Source: Syntrophorhabdus sp.
Lineage (GTDB): Bacteria > Desulfobacterota > BSN033 > UBA1163
Reading direction: 5' to 3'
Assembly: GCA_020724025.1 (NCBI GenBank)
Contig: DYHU01000027.1
Location: 1-21,429 of the forward strand
DNA: 21,429 nucleotides
Shown piece by piece: positions 11,989 through 19,129 of the stretch. The position numbers were made by a program, and so were the translations under genes. The stretch's first letter is position 1; each line of letters starts with the position of its first letter. The notes below the pieces were generated by a model. That model was not told the origin of the DNA. It worked only from the letters and a program-made list of their open reading frames with translations, and searched no databases.

Positions 11989-13425
11989 ATGAGCGGAATT
12001 TTTGGAATTGTATCGAATAAAAATTGCGCAGATTCCTTGCTTTACGGAACCGATTACCATTCCCATATGGGGACAGAATACGGAGGCATGGCTGTCTTCG
12101 GAAAGAAATTCTATCGTTCCATCCATGATATCAGCAAATCCCAATTCAAATCGAAATTCTTCGATGATTATAAAGAAATGAAAGGCCACCTCGGCATTGG
12201 AGTCATCAGCGACCGGGATCCCCAGCCTCTGATCATCGGATCCAAGTTCGGCAATTTCGCTATTGTCGTGGCAGGGCTGATAGACAATGTGAATGAATTG
12301 GGCTCGGAACTTCTCAAAGAGGGGGAGACCTTTGGTGAGATGTCAAGCGGCGGAATTAACTCCGTGGAATTGATCGCCAAACTCATCACCAGGGGCCGCA
12401 CCCTCCTCCAAGGGATCGAGGGAGTCTATGACCGGATCAAAGGCTCTGCTTCCATTCTTCTTCTGAAAAAAGAGGGGATCTACGCCGCCCGGGACCGTTT
12501 GGGTCGAACCCCTCTGGTGATCGGAGAAAAGGATGGAGAGTATGCGATCGCCACAGAGACCTGTTCCTTCTTGAATTTAGGTTTTCGAATCAAAAAGTAC
12601 CTCGCCCCAGGTGAGATCGTCTTCATTGGAAAATCGGGATTGGAAGAAAAGGCACTTGGAAAAAAGATGAACCAGATCTGTGCCTTCCTGTGGATCTATA
12701 CCGGTTACCCTGCTTCGAGTTACGAAGGCATCAGTGTGGAGTTGGTCAGGGAGCGATGTGGAAGATCTCTGGCAAAAAATGACGGGGTCAAGGCGGACCT
12801 TGTGGCAGGCGTCCCTGATTCGGGTGTCGGTCATGCCATTGGGTATGCAATGCAATCTGGATTTCCCTATCGAAGGCCACTGGTCAAATATACGCCCGGA
12901 TATGGAAGGAGCTACACTCCCCCTTCCCAGGAAATGCGAGACCTTGTAGCGACGATGAAACTCATCCCTGTCAAAGAAGTTATCTGTGGAAACCGAATCG
13001 TCCTCTGCGAAGACTCCATCGTCAGGGGAACCCAATTAAAGAACTACACGATCAAAAAACTTTGGGAGTGCGGAGCCAAGGAAGTTCATATCCGACCTGC
13101 CTGTCCTCCTCTGATGTTTCCGTGCCGGTTCGCCCTTTCGACCCGCTCCACTAAAGAGCTGGCCGCACGAAAGGCTATCCGGGCCCTCGAGGGAAAAGAT
13201 ATCGAAGACGTCAGGGGATATATTGATCAGCGGTCAGAAAAATACAAACGGATGGTGGATTGGATTGGGAAGGAATTGGGAGTGACCACATTGAAATACC
13301 AAAATATTGAAGACATGGTGGAAGCGATCGGTCTCCCCCGTGAGAAACTCTGTCTCTACTGTTGGACCGGAGACTACGACCCCCCTCACCCTTCCCCTCT
13401 CCCCCATGGGGAGAGGGCGGGGTGA
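11989..13425 (+). CDS. PurF-like amidophosphoribosyltransferase with a dead glutaminase domain
   Basis: A 478-residue homologue of PurF, which makes phosphoribosylamine from PRPP and glutamine in the first step of purine synthesis. The PRPP loop VLCEDSIVRGTQ (339-349) and four cysteines at the usual iron-sulfur positions (231, 379, 455, 458; the last two as CLYC) are kept. The glutaminase half is not: the nucleophile Cys after Met is Ser2 (MSGIFGI), the Arg of HRGQ is Met27 and the oxyanion Asn of HNG is Ala95. It should not use glutamine, but may still be an ammonia-dependent or divergent transferase. The C-terminal residues after GDYD (PPHPSPLPHGERAG) come from a palindromic repeat, which also supplies the stop codon. 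It is apparently a monocistronic host gene, not part of the mobile element. Confidence 0.85.
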   Translation: MSGIFGIVSNKNCADSLLYGTDYHSHMGTEYGGMAVFGKKFYRSIHDISKSQFKSKFFDDYKEMKGHLGIGVISDRDPQPLIIGSKFGNFAIVVAGLIDNVNELGSELLKEGETFGEMSSGGINSVELIAKLITRGRTLLQGIEGVYDRIKGSASILLLKKEGIYAARDRLGRTPLVIGEKDGEYAIATETCSFLNLGFRIKKYLAPGEIVFIGKSGLEEKALGKKMNQICAFLWIYTGYPASSYEGISVELVRERCGRSLAKNDGVKADLVAGVPDSGVGHAIGYAMQSGFPYRRPLVKYTPGYGRSYTPPSQEMRDLVATMKLIPVKEVICGNRIVLCEDSIVRGTQLKNYTIKKLWECGAKEVHIRPACPPLMFPCRFALSTRSTKELAARKAIRALEGKDIEDVRGYIDQRSEKYKRMVDWIGKELGVTTLKYQNIEDMVEAIGLPREKLCLYCWTGDYDPPHPSPLPHGERAG

Positions 13426-13430
13426 GGGGG
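13381..13430. repeat. 50-bp near-perfect palindrome, also a terminator candidate
   Basis: CCCCCTCACCC (13381-13391) pairs with GGGTGAGGGGG (13420-13430), and CCCTCTCCCC (13395-13404) with GGGGAGAGGG (13408-13417), with a 3-nt loop. It overlaps the last codons and stop of the PurF-like gene and lies between convergent genes, so it may block transcription from either side. Confidence 0.85.
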
Positions 13431-13431
13431 T

Positions 13432-13495
13432 AATTCGGATTTCGGATTGCGGATTTCGGAGTTTAATTCCGCACTCCGCAATCTGCATTCCGCAA
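13432..13495. repeat. CGGATT-unit imperfect inverted repeat
   Basis: Repeated TTCGGATT/TTGCGGAT units in the left half are complementary, imperfectly, to TCCGCA units in the right half, around an AATT centre at 13464-13467. It fills the rest of the gap between the convergent genes. Confidence 0.55.
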
Positions 13496-13500
13496 TTGTA

Positions 13501-13935
13501 TTATTTAGAAAACCTCACCAGATCTCCTGTTTTGATCCCATTCTTTGAAAACCATCCCTGATTCATCTCCAGGGCATAGAGCACCGGCTGTGGGGGCGAA
13601 TGGGAGGTCAGGGTCAGGGGTTTCATATCCGTGATCTTTACAATCCGGCCCTCCCTGTCGATGAAGGCGATGCTGAGGGGAATGAGGGTTTCTTTCATCC
13701 AGAAACTGTGATACCCCTCTTCCTCGAAGATAAAGAGCATCCCCTCTTCCTTTCCCAGATGCTTTCTGCCCATTAATCCGACGGCCCTCTCCCCCGGGGT
13801 CTTGGCCACCTCCACCCGGATCTCTTTCTCTTTGATGTAAAGGGGGATATTTGGAAGGTCCTGGGAATGGGCAAGGGTGATCGAGAGGAGAAAAAGGGGA
13901 AAGAGGATCGCCTTAATCCTTCGGCCCGGAGACAT
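13501..13935 (-). CDS. DUF192-family exported protein
   Basis: A 144-residue protein of the DUF192 family. A signal peptide ([20 protein letters not shown]) precedes the domain. Family marks are [20 protein letters not shown], given here in part as [15 protein letters not shown], then [22 protein letters not shown] and [16 protein letters not shown]; the M-x-F-x-F...FWMK-x-T-x-x-PLDI-x-FI pattern is diagnostic. It is probably periplasmic or outside the cytoplasm; its biochemical role is unknown, though members are seen in proteobacteria and archaea. The frame is open to 13995, but AAGGAG stands 5-6 nt before the ATG at 13935, so that start is chosen. It overlaps the upstream small membrane gene by 23 nt, so the two are translationally coupled. 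Confidence 0.88.
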   Translation of the reverse strand: MSPGRRIKAILFPLFLLSITLAHSQDLPNIPLYIKEKEIRVEVAKTPGERAVGLMGRKHLGKEEGMLFIFEEEGYHSFWMKETLIPLSIAFIDREGRIVKITDMKPLTLTSHSPPQPVLYALEMNQGWFSKNGIKTGDLVRFSK

Positions 13936-14143
13936 ATTTCTCCTTTTCATTCCATTCCCTTCTTTCGATCTGGTCGGCGAGCCTACGGACCTCATCTCTG
14001 ATCTTGCCGGTATTCCACTGGATAAATAACACCCAGAGGGGAAGGAGAAGCCAGATGATCAGGAGGATTCCCAAAAAGACGAATATGGCAATCCCAAGCC
14101 CGAAGGGAAGTTCCTTAAATATCTGCTCAAAATACGCTTCCAT
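13913..14143 (-). CDS. Small single-span membrane protein
   Basis: A 76-residue protein with one strong membrane segment (about 16-40: [19 protein letters not shown] and neighbouring residues), a short acidic N-terminus (MEAYFEQIF) and a charged cytoplasmic or periplasmic tail predicted to be a helix ([20 protein letters not shown]). The tail reads like a short coiled coil. No enzyme motif is present. Overlap with the DUF192 gene indicates an operon with it. Small membrane proteins of this shape often partner with another membrane protein or form part of a holin-like or scaffold set, but nothing here decides that. The start at 14143 is the only ATG giving the full helix. Confidence 0.7.
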   Translation of the reverse strand: MEAYFEQIFKELPFGLGIAIFVFLGILLIIWLLLPLWVLFIQWNTGKIRDEVRRLADQIERREWNEKEKYVSGPKD

Positions 14144-14225
14144 ACTATCTCAAGACCTCCTTCGTCTGTGGTGGGGTGTCCGTTGTCTGTCGTTTGCTGC
14201 TCAGAGGCTTCTCTTCTATGATGAA

Positions 14226-14370
14226 TTCGTAAAAATTCGTCATTCCCGTGAAAACGGGAATCCAGGGAAATTCTAAATGCTTAAAAAGACTGGATTCCTG
14301 CTGGAGTTTACCCCGTACTCTGTTACGGGGCAGGAATTACAGAAAATAACCTTTTCAAACCTTTTACGAG
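14226..14370. mobile_element. MITE-like element, copy 1
   Basis: About 145 bp between the minus-strand genes. Its ends (TTCGTAAAAATTC at 14226, and CCTTTTACGAG up to 14370) are degenerate copies of the 13-bp terminal inverted repeat seen in copy 2. It shares the GTCATTCCCGTGAAAACGGG core hairpin and TGGATTCCTGC with copy 2, but the central part differs. There is no gene inside. The gap from 14144 to 14225 shows nothing else. Confidence 0.7.
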
Positions 14371-14409
14371 ACCATCCTCTATGTCTTGCCTTCTGCCTTC
14401 TGCTTTCTT

Positions 14410-14694
14410 TTATTTTTGCTGTTCTCCCCCCAGCTTTTTTCTCAATTTTTCATTCACCTTTAATATCTGATCCGCATCCGAACCGCTCAATTCCCAGGAA
14501 TAGCTATCCTTTCCATCCCGCTTCAACTTGATCTTCACCTCTGGAGGAAGGGGTTCTTCCTTCTCCCCCTTCTCTTTCTCCACGGTAACTTTGGGAATAG
14601 ATAAAACTTCGGGCTTCCCCTGTGAAGGGGAAGGCTTTCCATCACAGGCCGCTATAAAGATCATCAAGGCACAGACAGCTATAATCTGCTTCAT
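14410..14694 (-). CDS. Small outer-membrane-type lipoprotein, hypothetical
   Basis: A 94-residue protein with a lipobox. MKQIIAVCALMIFIAAC has a basic start, a hydrophobic core and IAAC at residues 14-17, so Cys17 would be lipidated. What follows is a Pro-, Lys- and Glu-rich linker (SIPKVTVEKEKGEKEEPLPP) and a short domain, KIKLKRDGKDSYSWELSGSDADQILKVNEKL (in part, SYSWELSGSDADQILKVNEK), of unknown function. A GGAG lies about 7 nt before the ATG. It starts 25 nt after the stop of the histidine kinase gene, same strand, so it is probably in that operon. The domain pattern suggests a ligand-binding or scaffold role, but no family is recognised. Confidence 0.7.
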   Translation of the reverse strand: MKQIIAVCALMIFIAACDGKPSPSQGKPEVLSIPKVTVEKEKGEKEEPLPPEVKIKLKRDGKDSYSWELSGSDADQILKVNEKLRKKLGGEQQK

Positions 14695-14719
14695 GGGTTT
14701 CTCCGCTTCTTGAAGGGCC

Positions 14720-16258
14720 CTATTCCATTTTGATAAGCTGACGGCACCCCTTTAAAAATTCTTCTCTGGAACCGACATCCTGTGGGTAGGAGTGGGTTTT
14801 AAATTGAACCTCTGTCCCCTTTGGAACATACCCTCCCTGAGTCAACTTCACCTCAACCCTCTCCCCGATCTCCCTGGCCAGCTTTTGATCAATAAACGAG
14901 AAGATATAAATGAGGCTGTTTTGGAAAGGGACGATCGTATCGACAGAACGGACCATCTTCTGGAGCGCATATCTCACGCTCCCCCAGGAGTCATGGCTCA
15001 GCGCCACCTCCCGTTTCAACTTCGGGTCCCAGAACTTTACCCGAATCATGGAAAAAGGGATCCCATCTTTTTCAGATTCCTCCAGCATCGGCTCGATGAT
15101 GAGCTGGAAGATGTTATTCGCTCCGAGAAGGGGTAGGGTGAAGACGAACGTCGTGCCGCTTCCCAGCCGGCTCTCTGCCTGGATGGCGCCCTGATGCCCC
15201 TCGATGATCTCTTTGGTAATGGCGAGTCCCAGACCCGATCCCATGGAAATCCCCGTGCTCTGTCCCTGATAGAATCGGTCGAATACTCTGGATAAGTCCT
15301 CTGGGGGAATCCCGATGCCCGTATCACTCACCACCACTTTCAAATAGTCGCGTTTCTCAGTGAGCCCTCTCGTATCGATCGTGATCTTGCCTCCGGCTGG
15401 AGTGAATTTAATTCCGTTGTTGATAAGGTTGATCAACACTTCAACCAATCGATTCCGATCGATCAAGACCTGAGGCATATCCGGGTCGAGCCGGTTTTCG
15501 AGGATAACCCTCTTCTCTTCGAGCGATTGAGCTAAAGTCATCGATGCATCTTCAACAACCTCCACCAGACGGGCGGGTTCAAACTTCAACTGCAACCCTT
15601 TCCCGGACTCGATTCTCGAAAAGTCCAGCAGCGTATCGATGAGGTTCGTCAGCCGCAGGATGTTCTTGTGGGCAATGCCCAGGTATTCCCTCTGGTCATC
15701 CGTGAGGGTCCCCCCATGCCCTTCGAGCATGAGGGAGATAAATTCTTTGATGACGGTCAGAGGGGTTCTGAGTTCATGTGAAACGCTTGAGACAAAAATG
15801 GACTTCAGGTTGTCGAGCCTTCTAAGATCTTCATTCGCCTTTTCCAGTTCCACTGATTTCTGTTTCAAATCACTGATGAGCCCTCTCTCACGGACCACCC
15901 GGTTCAATTTGGCCCTCATCTCGTCGAGGGAGAAAGGTTTATTCAGGTAATCGGTTGCTCCGGCAGAGACCACATCGGTGAACGTATAGGAAACCCCGTG
16001 GCCGGTCATGGCAATGATATGAAGGTCTGGAAATTCCGCCCGCACCGTCCTCATCAATTCAAATCCGTCCATCTCAGGCATCTTGACATCGGTGATTAAA
16101 ATGGTGAAGGGTTCATTCCTTAATCGCTCCAACGCCTCTGTGCCATTTCTGGCGGTCACCGCCTCAAACCCGATATGGCTCACATAGGAGGAAACCATCT
16201 CCAGAATGATGGCCTCATCATCTACAATTAGAATCCGCTCTTTTTCCACACTCGCCAT
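14720..16258 (-). CDS. Receiver-histidine kinase hybrid with a degenerate GGDEF-like C-terminus
   Basis: A 512-residue cytoplasmic signalling protein with no membrane segment. Residues 7-120 are a CheY-like receiver with acid pair Asp13-Asp14, phospho-acceptor Asp57 (ITDVKMPEMDG), Thr85 and Lys107. A coiled linker precedes the HisKA domain with His161 (SSVSHELRTPL). The HATPase domain shows the N box (LINLINNGIKFTP), DTGIGIP and GSGLGLAI. Residues ~383-512 read like a GGDEF fold (GIPFSMIRVKF, then LQKMVRSVDTIVPFQNSLIYIF) but the GG(D/E)EF signature is replaced by FQNSLIYIF, so no cyclase activity is expected. The frame could start at GTG 16249, which is spaced better from GAAGGG (minus strand) than ATG 16258. 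It probably responds to an unknown input through the receiver and passes the signal to a separate regulator. Confidence 0.88.
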   Translation of the reverse strand: MASVEKERILIVDDEAIILEMVSSYVSHIGFEAVTARNGTEALERLRNEPFTILITDVKMPEMDGFELMRTVRAEFPDLHIIAMTGHGVSYTFTDVVSAGATDYLNKPFSLDEMRAKLNRVVRERGLISDLKQKSVELEKANEDLRRLDNLKSIFVSSVSHELRTPLTVIKEFISLMLEGHGGTLTDDQREYLGIAHKNILRLTNLIDTLLDFSRIESGKGLQLKFEPARLVEVVEDASMTLAQSLEEKRVILENRLDPDMPQVLIDRNRLVEVLINLINNGIKFTPAGGKITIDTRGLTEKRDYLKVVVSDTGIGIPPEDLSRVFDRFYQGQSTGISMGSGLGLAITKEIIEGHQGAIQAESRLGSGTTFVFTLPLLGANNIFQLIIEPMLEESEKDGIPFSMIRVKFWDPKLKREVALSHDSWGSVRYALQKMVRSVDTIVPFQNSLIYIFSFIDQKLAREIGERVEVKLTQGGYVPKGTEVQFKTHSYPQDVGSREEFLKGCRQLIKME

Positions 16259-16275
16259 CCCTTCGTTTTAGAGGA

Positions 16276-16304
16276 AGGATATTCCTTTTATTGAATAATT
16301 TCAA
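16276..16304 (-). promoter_or_regulatory. Promoter of the histidine kinase operon
   Basis: On the minus strand TTGAAA (16304-16299), 17 nt, TATCCT (16281-16276). It would start transcription about 10-20 nt before the gene. Confidence 0.5.
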
Positions 16305-16377
16305 CAAAAATTAAAAGGCTACTGTAATCCCTCGGTTATGGGAGGTAATTCCATTTAATTGATAGTAGGAGTCGATA

Positions 16378-16443
16378 GTCCCGCTGGAGGCGGGATAACC
16401 CCGCCTCCAATACAGGCGGGACAGGAATGTCCCGCCTATCGGG
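16378..16443. repeat. Cluster of GGCGGGA hairpins
   Basis: TCCCGC-x-GGCGGGA (about 16379-16395), CCCGCCT/AGGCGGG (16400-16420) and a further CCCGCCTATCGGG (16430-16443) make a series of overlapping GC hairpins. The gap 16259-16499 otherwise has only the promoter above and a weak CCTGTAA/TTACAGG hairpin (16478-16499) next to the stop of the transglycosylase gene. Confidence 0.7.
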
Positions 16444-16499
16444 TGTAATTAAATTCTTATCAGGAATTTTGTGACCCCCTGTAACTGAGATATTACAGG

Positions 16500-17579
16500 C
16501 TACTTGTTCTCCAGTTCCTTCTTCCAGTTATTGAAGAAACTCCAGAATCGCTCGGAGGCCCCCTGTGGCAGATTGAGAAAATGAGTTCCTCCCGGAATCG
16601 CCTCCTCCATGAGGTGGGGGTTCATCTCTTTGATCTCCTTGTAATAACGTCCAATCGCCCTGGCCACCTCCATAAGGGGAAGGGGCTGTTTCAGCTCGAT
16701 CTGGACTCTTTCCAACTTTAGGGGGTCGTAGAACTCCGAATCTTCAAGATAGAAACCGTACTTCCCGGAATCGGAGAGGATGATCTTTGCCACTGCAATC
16801 TTATAGACATAACGCTCTGTCTCCATGGGAAGGTCGAGGTAGAAATAGTTCCTCGTCTTCTGGAATTCGATCTCCCTCCGGATCCGATTTTCTCCCGCAT
16901 TGTAGGCGGCCATCGCCAGGGGCCAGTTTCCGAATTCTTCATATAGGGTTTTCAGGTATGTCAGCGCGCCTTCGGTTGCCTTGAAAAAATCGAAACGCTC
17001 ATCGAGGACTTTGTTTCTCCTCGTCCCGTATTTCTCGCCTGTGGAGGGGATGAACTGCCAGATCCCTGCCGCTCCGGAGGAAGAGACCGCATGAGGCCGG
17101 AGACTGCTTTCCGTGATGGTGACATACTTCAGGTCATCTGGAAGATTCATCTCCTTCAGTCTCTTCTCGATATGGGGGAAGTAGCGGCGTGCCCGCTTCA
17201 TCCATAAGAGGATCTGGGCATGGCTATCCAGGCCCACGATAAATTCCCGGTCCAGGTTTTCCCAGATATTTCTATCCTCCAGGGGGATTCTCTCTCCGCA
17301 CAAAGTCACTTCTTTGGGAAGCTTATAGGAAGAGAGAGGCGGGCGGGCCTGAATATTTTTGAAATGTTTTTCCAGGAATACGATTTCTGAACGAAGTTTG
17401 GAGATGGACTCCTCAAGGTTCTTGATTCTTTCCGCCAACGCCGCATACTGCTCTGAAGGCTCTCGTTCGATGATGACCTTTTGTGGTTCGGGTTCCTTCT
17501 TGGAGGATCGATCTATGGCACAACTCAAAGCCACAAAAGAAATCAATAAGACGAATCCGATCATTTTCAGACCCTTCAT
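16500..17579 (-). CDS. MltD-like lytic transglycosylase lipoprotein
   Basis: A 359-residue lipoprotein that should cleave the MurNAc-GlcNAc bond of peptidoglycan, forming the 1,6-anhydro end. Lipobox VALSC puts the lipid on Cys20. Residues ~45-75 are a coiled coil. The SLT domain shows the catalytic Glu157 (ITESSLRPHAVS), GAAGIWQFIPSTG (169-181) and AMAAYNAGENR (222-232), all typical of family 1 MltD-type enzymes. The end (PLPLMEVARAIGRYYKEIKE, then GTHFLNLPQG) is a LysM-like binding part. ATG 17579 gives a basic start MKGLKM; the ATG at 17564 (M6) has AAGGG 7 nt before it and also leaves a good signal peptide, so either start is possible. It is divergent from the ChaN gene and may form an envelope cluster with it. 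Confidence 0.9.
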   Translation of the reverse strand: MKGLKMIGFVLLISFVALSCAIDRSSKKEPEPQKVIIEREPSEQYAALAERIKNLEESISKLRSEIVFLEKHFKNIQARPPLSSYKLPKEVTLCGERIPLEDRNIWENLDREFIVGLDSHAQILLWMKRARRYFPHIEKRLKEMNLPDDLKYVTITESSLRPHAVSSSGAAGIWQFIPSTGEKYGTRRNKVLDERFDFFKATEGALTYLKTLYEEFGNWPLAMAAYNAGENRIRREIEFQKTRNYFYLDLPMETERYVYKIAVAKIILSDSGKYGFYLEDSEFYDPLKLERVQIELKQPLPLMEVARAIGRYYKEIKEMNPHLMEEAIPGGTHFLNLPQGASERFWSFFNNWKKELENK

Positions 17580-17620
17580 CTCTCCACAACCTCTTTAAAA
17601 ATTTATTTCTTTCCTCAATA

Positions 17621-17648
17621 AATATCACAATTCTTCTTTAAGTTTCAA
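17621..17648 (-). promoter_or_regulatory. Possible promoter of the lytic transglycosylase gene
   Basis: Minus strand TTGAAA (17648-17643), 16 nt, GATATT (17626-17621), about 40 nt before the start. Confidence 0.35.
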
Positions 17649-17698
17649 GGATCGATCTCCTCTTTCAACATTTAAGGCCGAATGTTATAATTAATAAA

Positions 17699-17818
17699 CT
17701 CGCAAAAAGTCGTCATTCCCGTGAAAACGGGAATCCAGAAAATTCTAACTACATGAAAAAACTGGATTCCTGCCTGCGCAGGAATGACAGAAAGTCGCCT
17801 TTCCAGACTTTTTACGAG
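17699..17818. mobile_element. MITE-like element, copy 2
   Basis: A 120-bp element with 13-bp terminal inverted repeats: CTCGCAAAAAGTC (17699-17711) and GACTTTTTACGAG (17806-17818), one mismatch. The left inner hairpin is ATTCCCGTGAAAACGGGAAT, the right CCTGCCTGCGCAGG; they are related to copy 1 at 14226-14370. No gene inside. It lies 18 nt before the ChaN gene and supplies a false in-frame ATG at 17753. Confidence 0.82.
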
Positions 17819-17836
17819 ACTATCATAATTTATCCT

Positions 17837-19042
17837 ATGAAAAATCCTTTTCTCTGGTTGATCATCCCATTTATTCTCCTTTCTTTCCCCGGCTGCATGA
17901 AGAGAGTTTCTCCCCCCTGGGTTTTAAAAATCTCTGCAAGCAGTCCCCCTCCGGGATCAGAGGAAATTTTTAAACTTCCTGAAGGAGAAAAAATATCCTT
18001 TCAACAACTTTCGGACCACCTCCGGATAGCACGGGTGGTCTTTATTGGAGAATCCCATGATCAAATCGAACACCACCAGATTCAGGTGAGAATTTTGAAA
18101 GATCTTGTAGCCAGGGGACGGGAGGTCGCCATCGGAATGGAGATGTTCGAGAGGTCTCAACAACCCATCCTCGACAGGTGGAGCAAAGGACTCTTAACCG
18201 AAGAGGAGTTTCTTAAGGAGGTCCAATGGGAAACGACCTGGAGCATGGATTATCAACTCTACAGGTCCATCCTCGATGAGGCAAAGAGTCATCATCTCAA
18301 AGTGGTCGCCCTCAATGTCCAGAGGGATCTGGTAAGAAAGGTGGCCCAGAACGGGATCGAAAAACTTTCTCCTGAAGATAAACCAAAACTTCCTGAGATC
18401 GGCCCGACGGACAAAGAACATCTTGCGTATATCAAAACCATTTATAAGGATCACCAGGGTGGATCCGCTGAAAAGTTTAAACATTTTTATCAGGCCCAAT
18501 GCCTATGGGATGAAGGCATGGCAGAAACGCTTTCACGATTTCTTAATTCTCCCGAGGGCGCCGGAAAGACGGTCGTTGCCATTGTCGGGAGCGGTCATAT
18601 TGTTTTCGATTTTGGAATTCCAAAACGGTTTTATCGAAGAACCCCCCTCCCCTACCAAACCGTTGTTTTAAAAACCTGGAAGAAAAATCTCGATGAGGAT
18701 CTCAACTTTTCAGGGACTCCGGAACCCTTAGCCGATTTCCTCTGGATCACCCACCCCACACCTCTTGAGAAAAAAAGACCCAGGATCGGTCTGGTCTTAA
18801 AGGAGAAAGAGGAGCCGGGAGGGGTCTGGATTGAACGGGTGATCCCCCGGAGCCCGGCGGAAGAGGCCGGACTTCTCCCAGGAGATCAATTTGTCTCAAT
18901 CGACGGAAAAGAGATTATGAAGCTGAAAGATATCCATGATGCCGTTGTTCAGAAAGGCCGCGGGAAAGACATCACCTTTATGATTAAACGTGAAGGAGTG
19001 ATAAAAGAGATCACTGTAACCCTTCCTCCTTCAATAGACTGA
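17837..19042 (+). CDS. ChaN-like lipoprotein fused to a PDZ domain
   Basis: A 401-residue lipoprotein. The signal peptide ends in LLSFPGC with lipid at Cys20. Residues ~50-300 are the ChaN/Cofac_haem_bdg domain: VVFIGESHDQIEHHQIQ at 67-83, MEMFERSQQPILDRW, then AIVGSGHIVFDFGIP; the GESHD...HH...EMFER pattern defines this family, members of which bind haem or iron in Campylobacter and relatives. Residues ~318-400 are a PDZ domain (WIERVIPRSPAEEAGLLPGD, SIDGKEI). A frame is open from 17753, but its first 28 residues are encoded by the MITE-like repeat, so the ATG at 17837 is the real start; no strong Shine-Dalgarno is seen. PDZ fusion suggests protein partners at the outer membrane. Biological role of ChaN itself is not settled. 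Confidence 0.88.
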   Translation: MKNPFLWLIIPFILLSFPGCMKRVSPPWVLKISASSPPPGSEEIFKLPEGEKISFQQLSDHLRIARVVFIGESHDQIEHHQIQVRILKDLVARGREVAIGMEMFERSQQPILDRWSKGLLTEEEFLKEVQWETTWSMDYQLYRSILDEAKSHHLKVVALNVQRDLVRKVAQNGIEKLSPEDKPKLPEIGPTDKEHLAYIKTIYKDHQGGSAEKFKHFYQAQCLWDEGMAETLSRFLNSPEGAGKTVVAIVGSGHIVFDFGIPKRFYRRTPLPYQTVVLKTWKKNLDEDLNFSGTPEPLADFLWITHPTPLEKKRPRIGLVLKEKEEPGGVWIERVIPRSPAEEAGLLPGDQFVSIDGKEIMKLKDIHDAVVQKGRGKDITFMIKREGVIKEITVTLPPSID

Positions 19043-19129
19043 GCGTTTCCATTTGAAATCTTTCCTTTATCCTTGACCATTTCATCCAATTTTTATAGAC
19101 TACCATTATCATAAATTGGTACATAAATC

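Noticed and set aside
11820..12020. 66-codon plus-strand frame over the candidate element end
   Set aside because: It spans two direct repeats and a promoter-like region and overlaps the PurF-like start. No ribosome-binding site or motif is seen.
14528..15327. Several 60-115 codon plus- and minus-strand frames over the lipoprotein and kinase genes
   Set aside because: They overlap genes with strong domain evidence, in other frames, and show no motif.
17753..17836. Longer N-terminus for the ChaN-PDZ lipoprotein
   Set aside because: These 28 codons are translated from the MITE-like repeat, and a lipoprotein signal peptide begins at the ATG at 17837.
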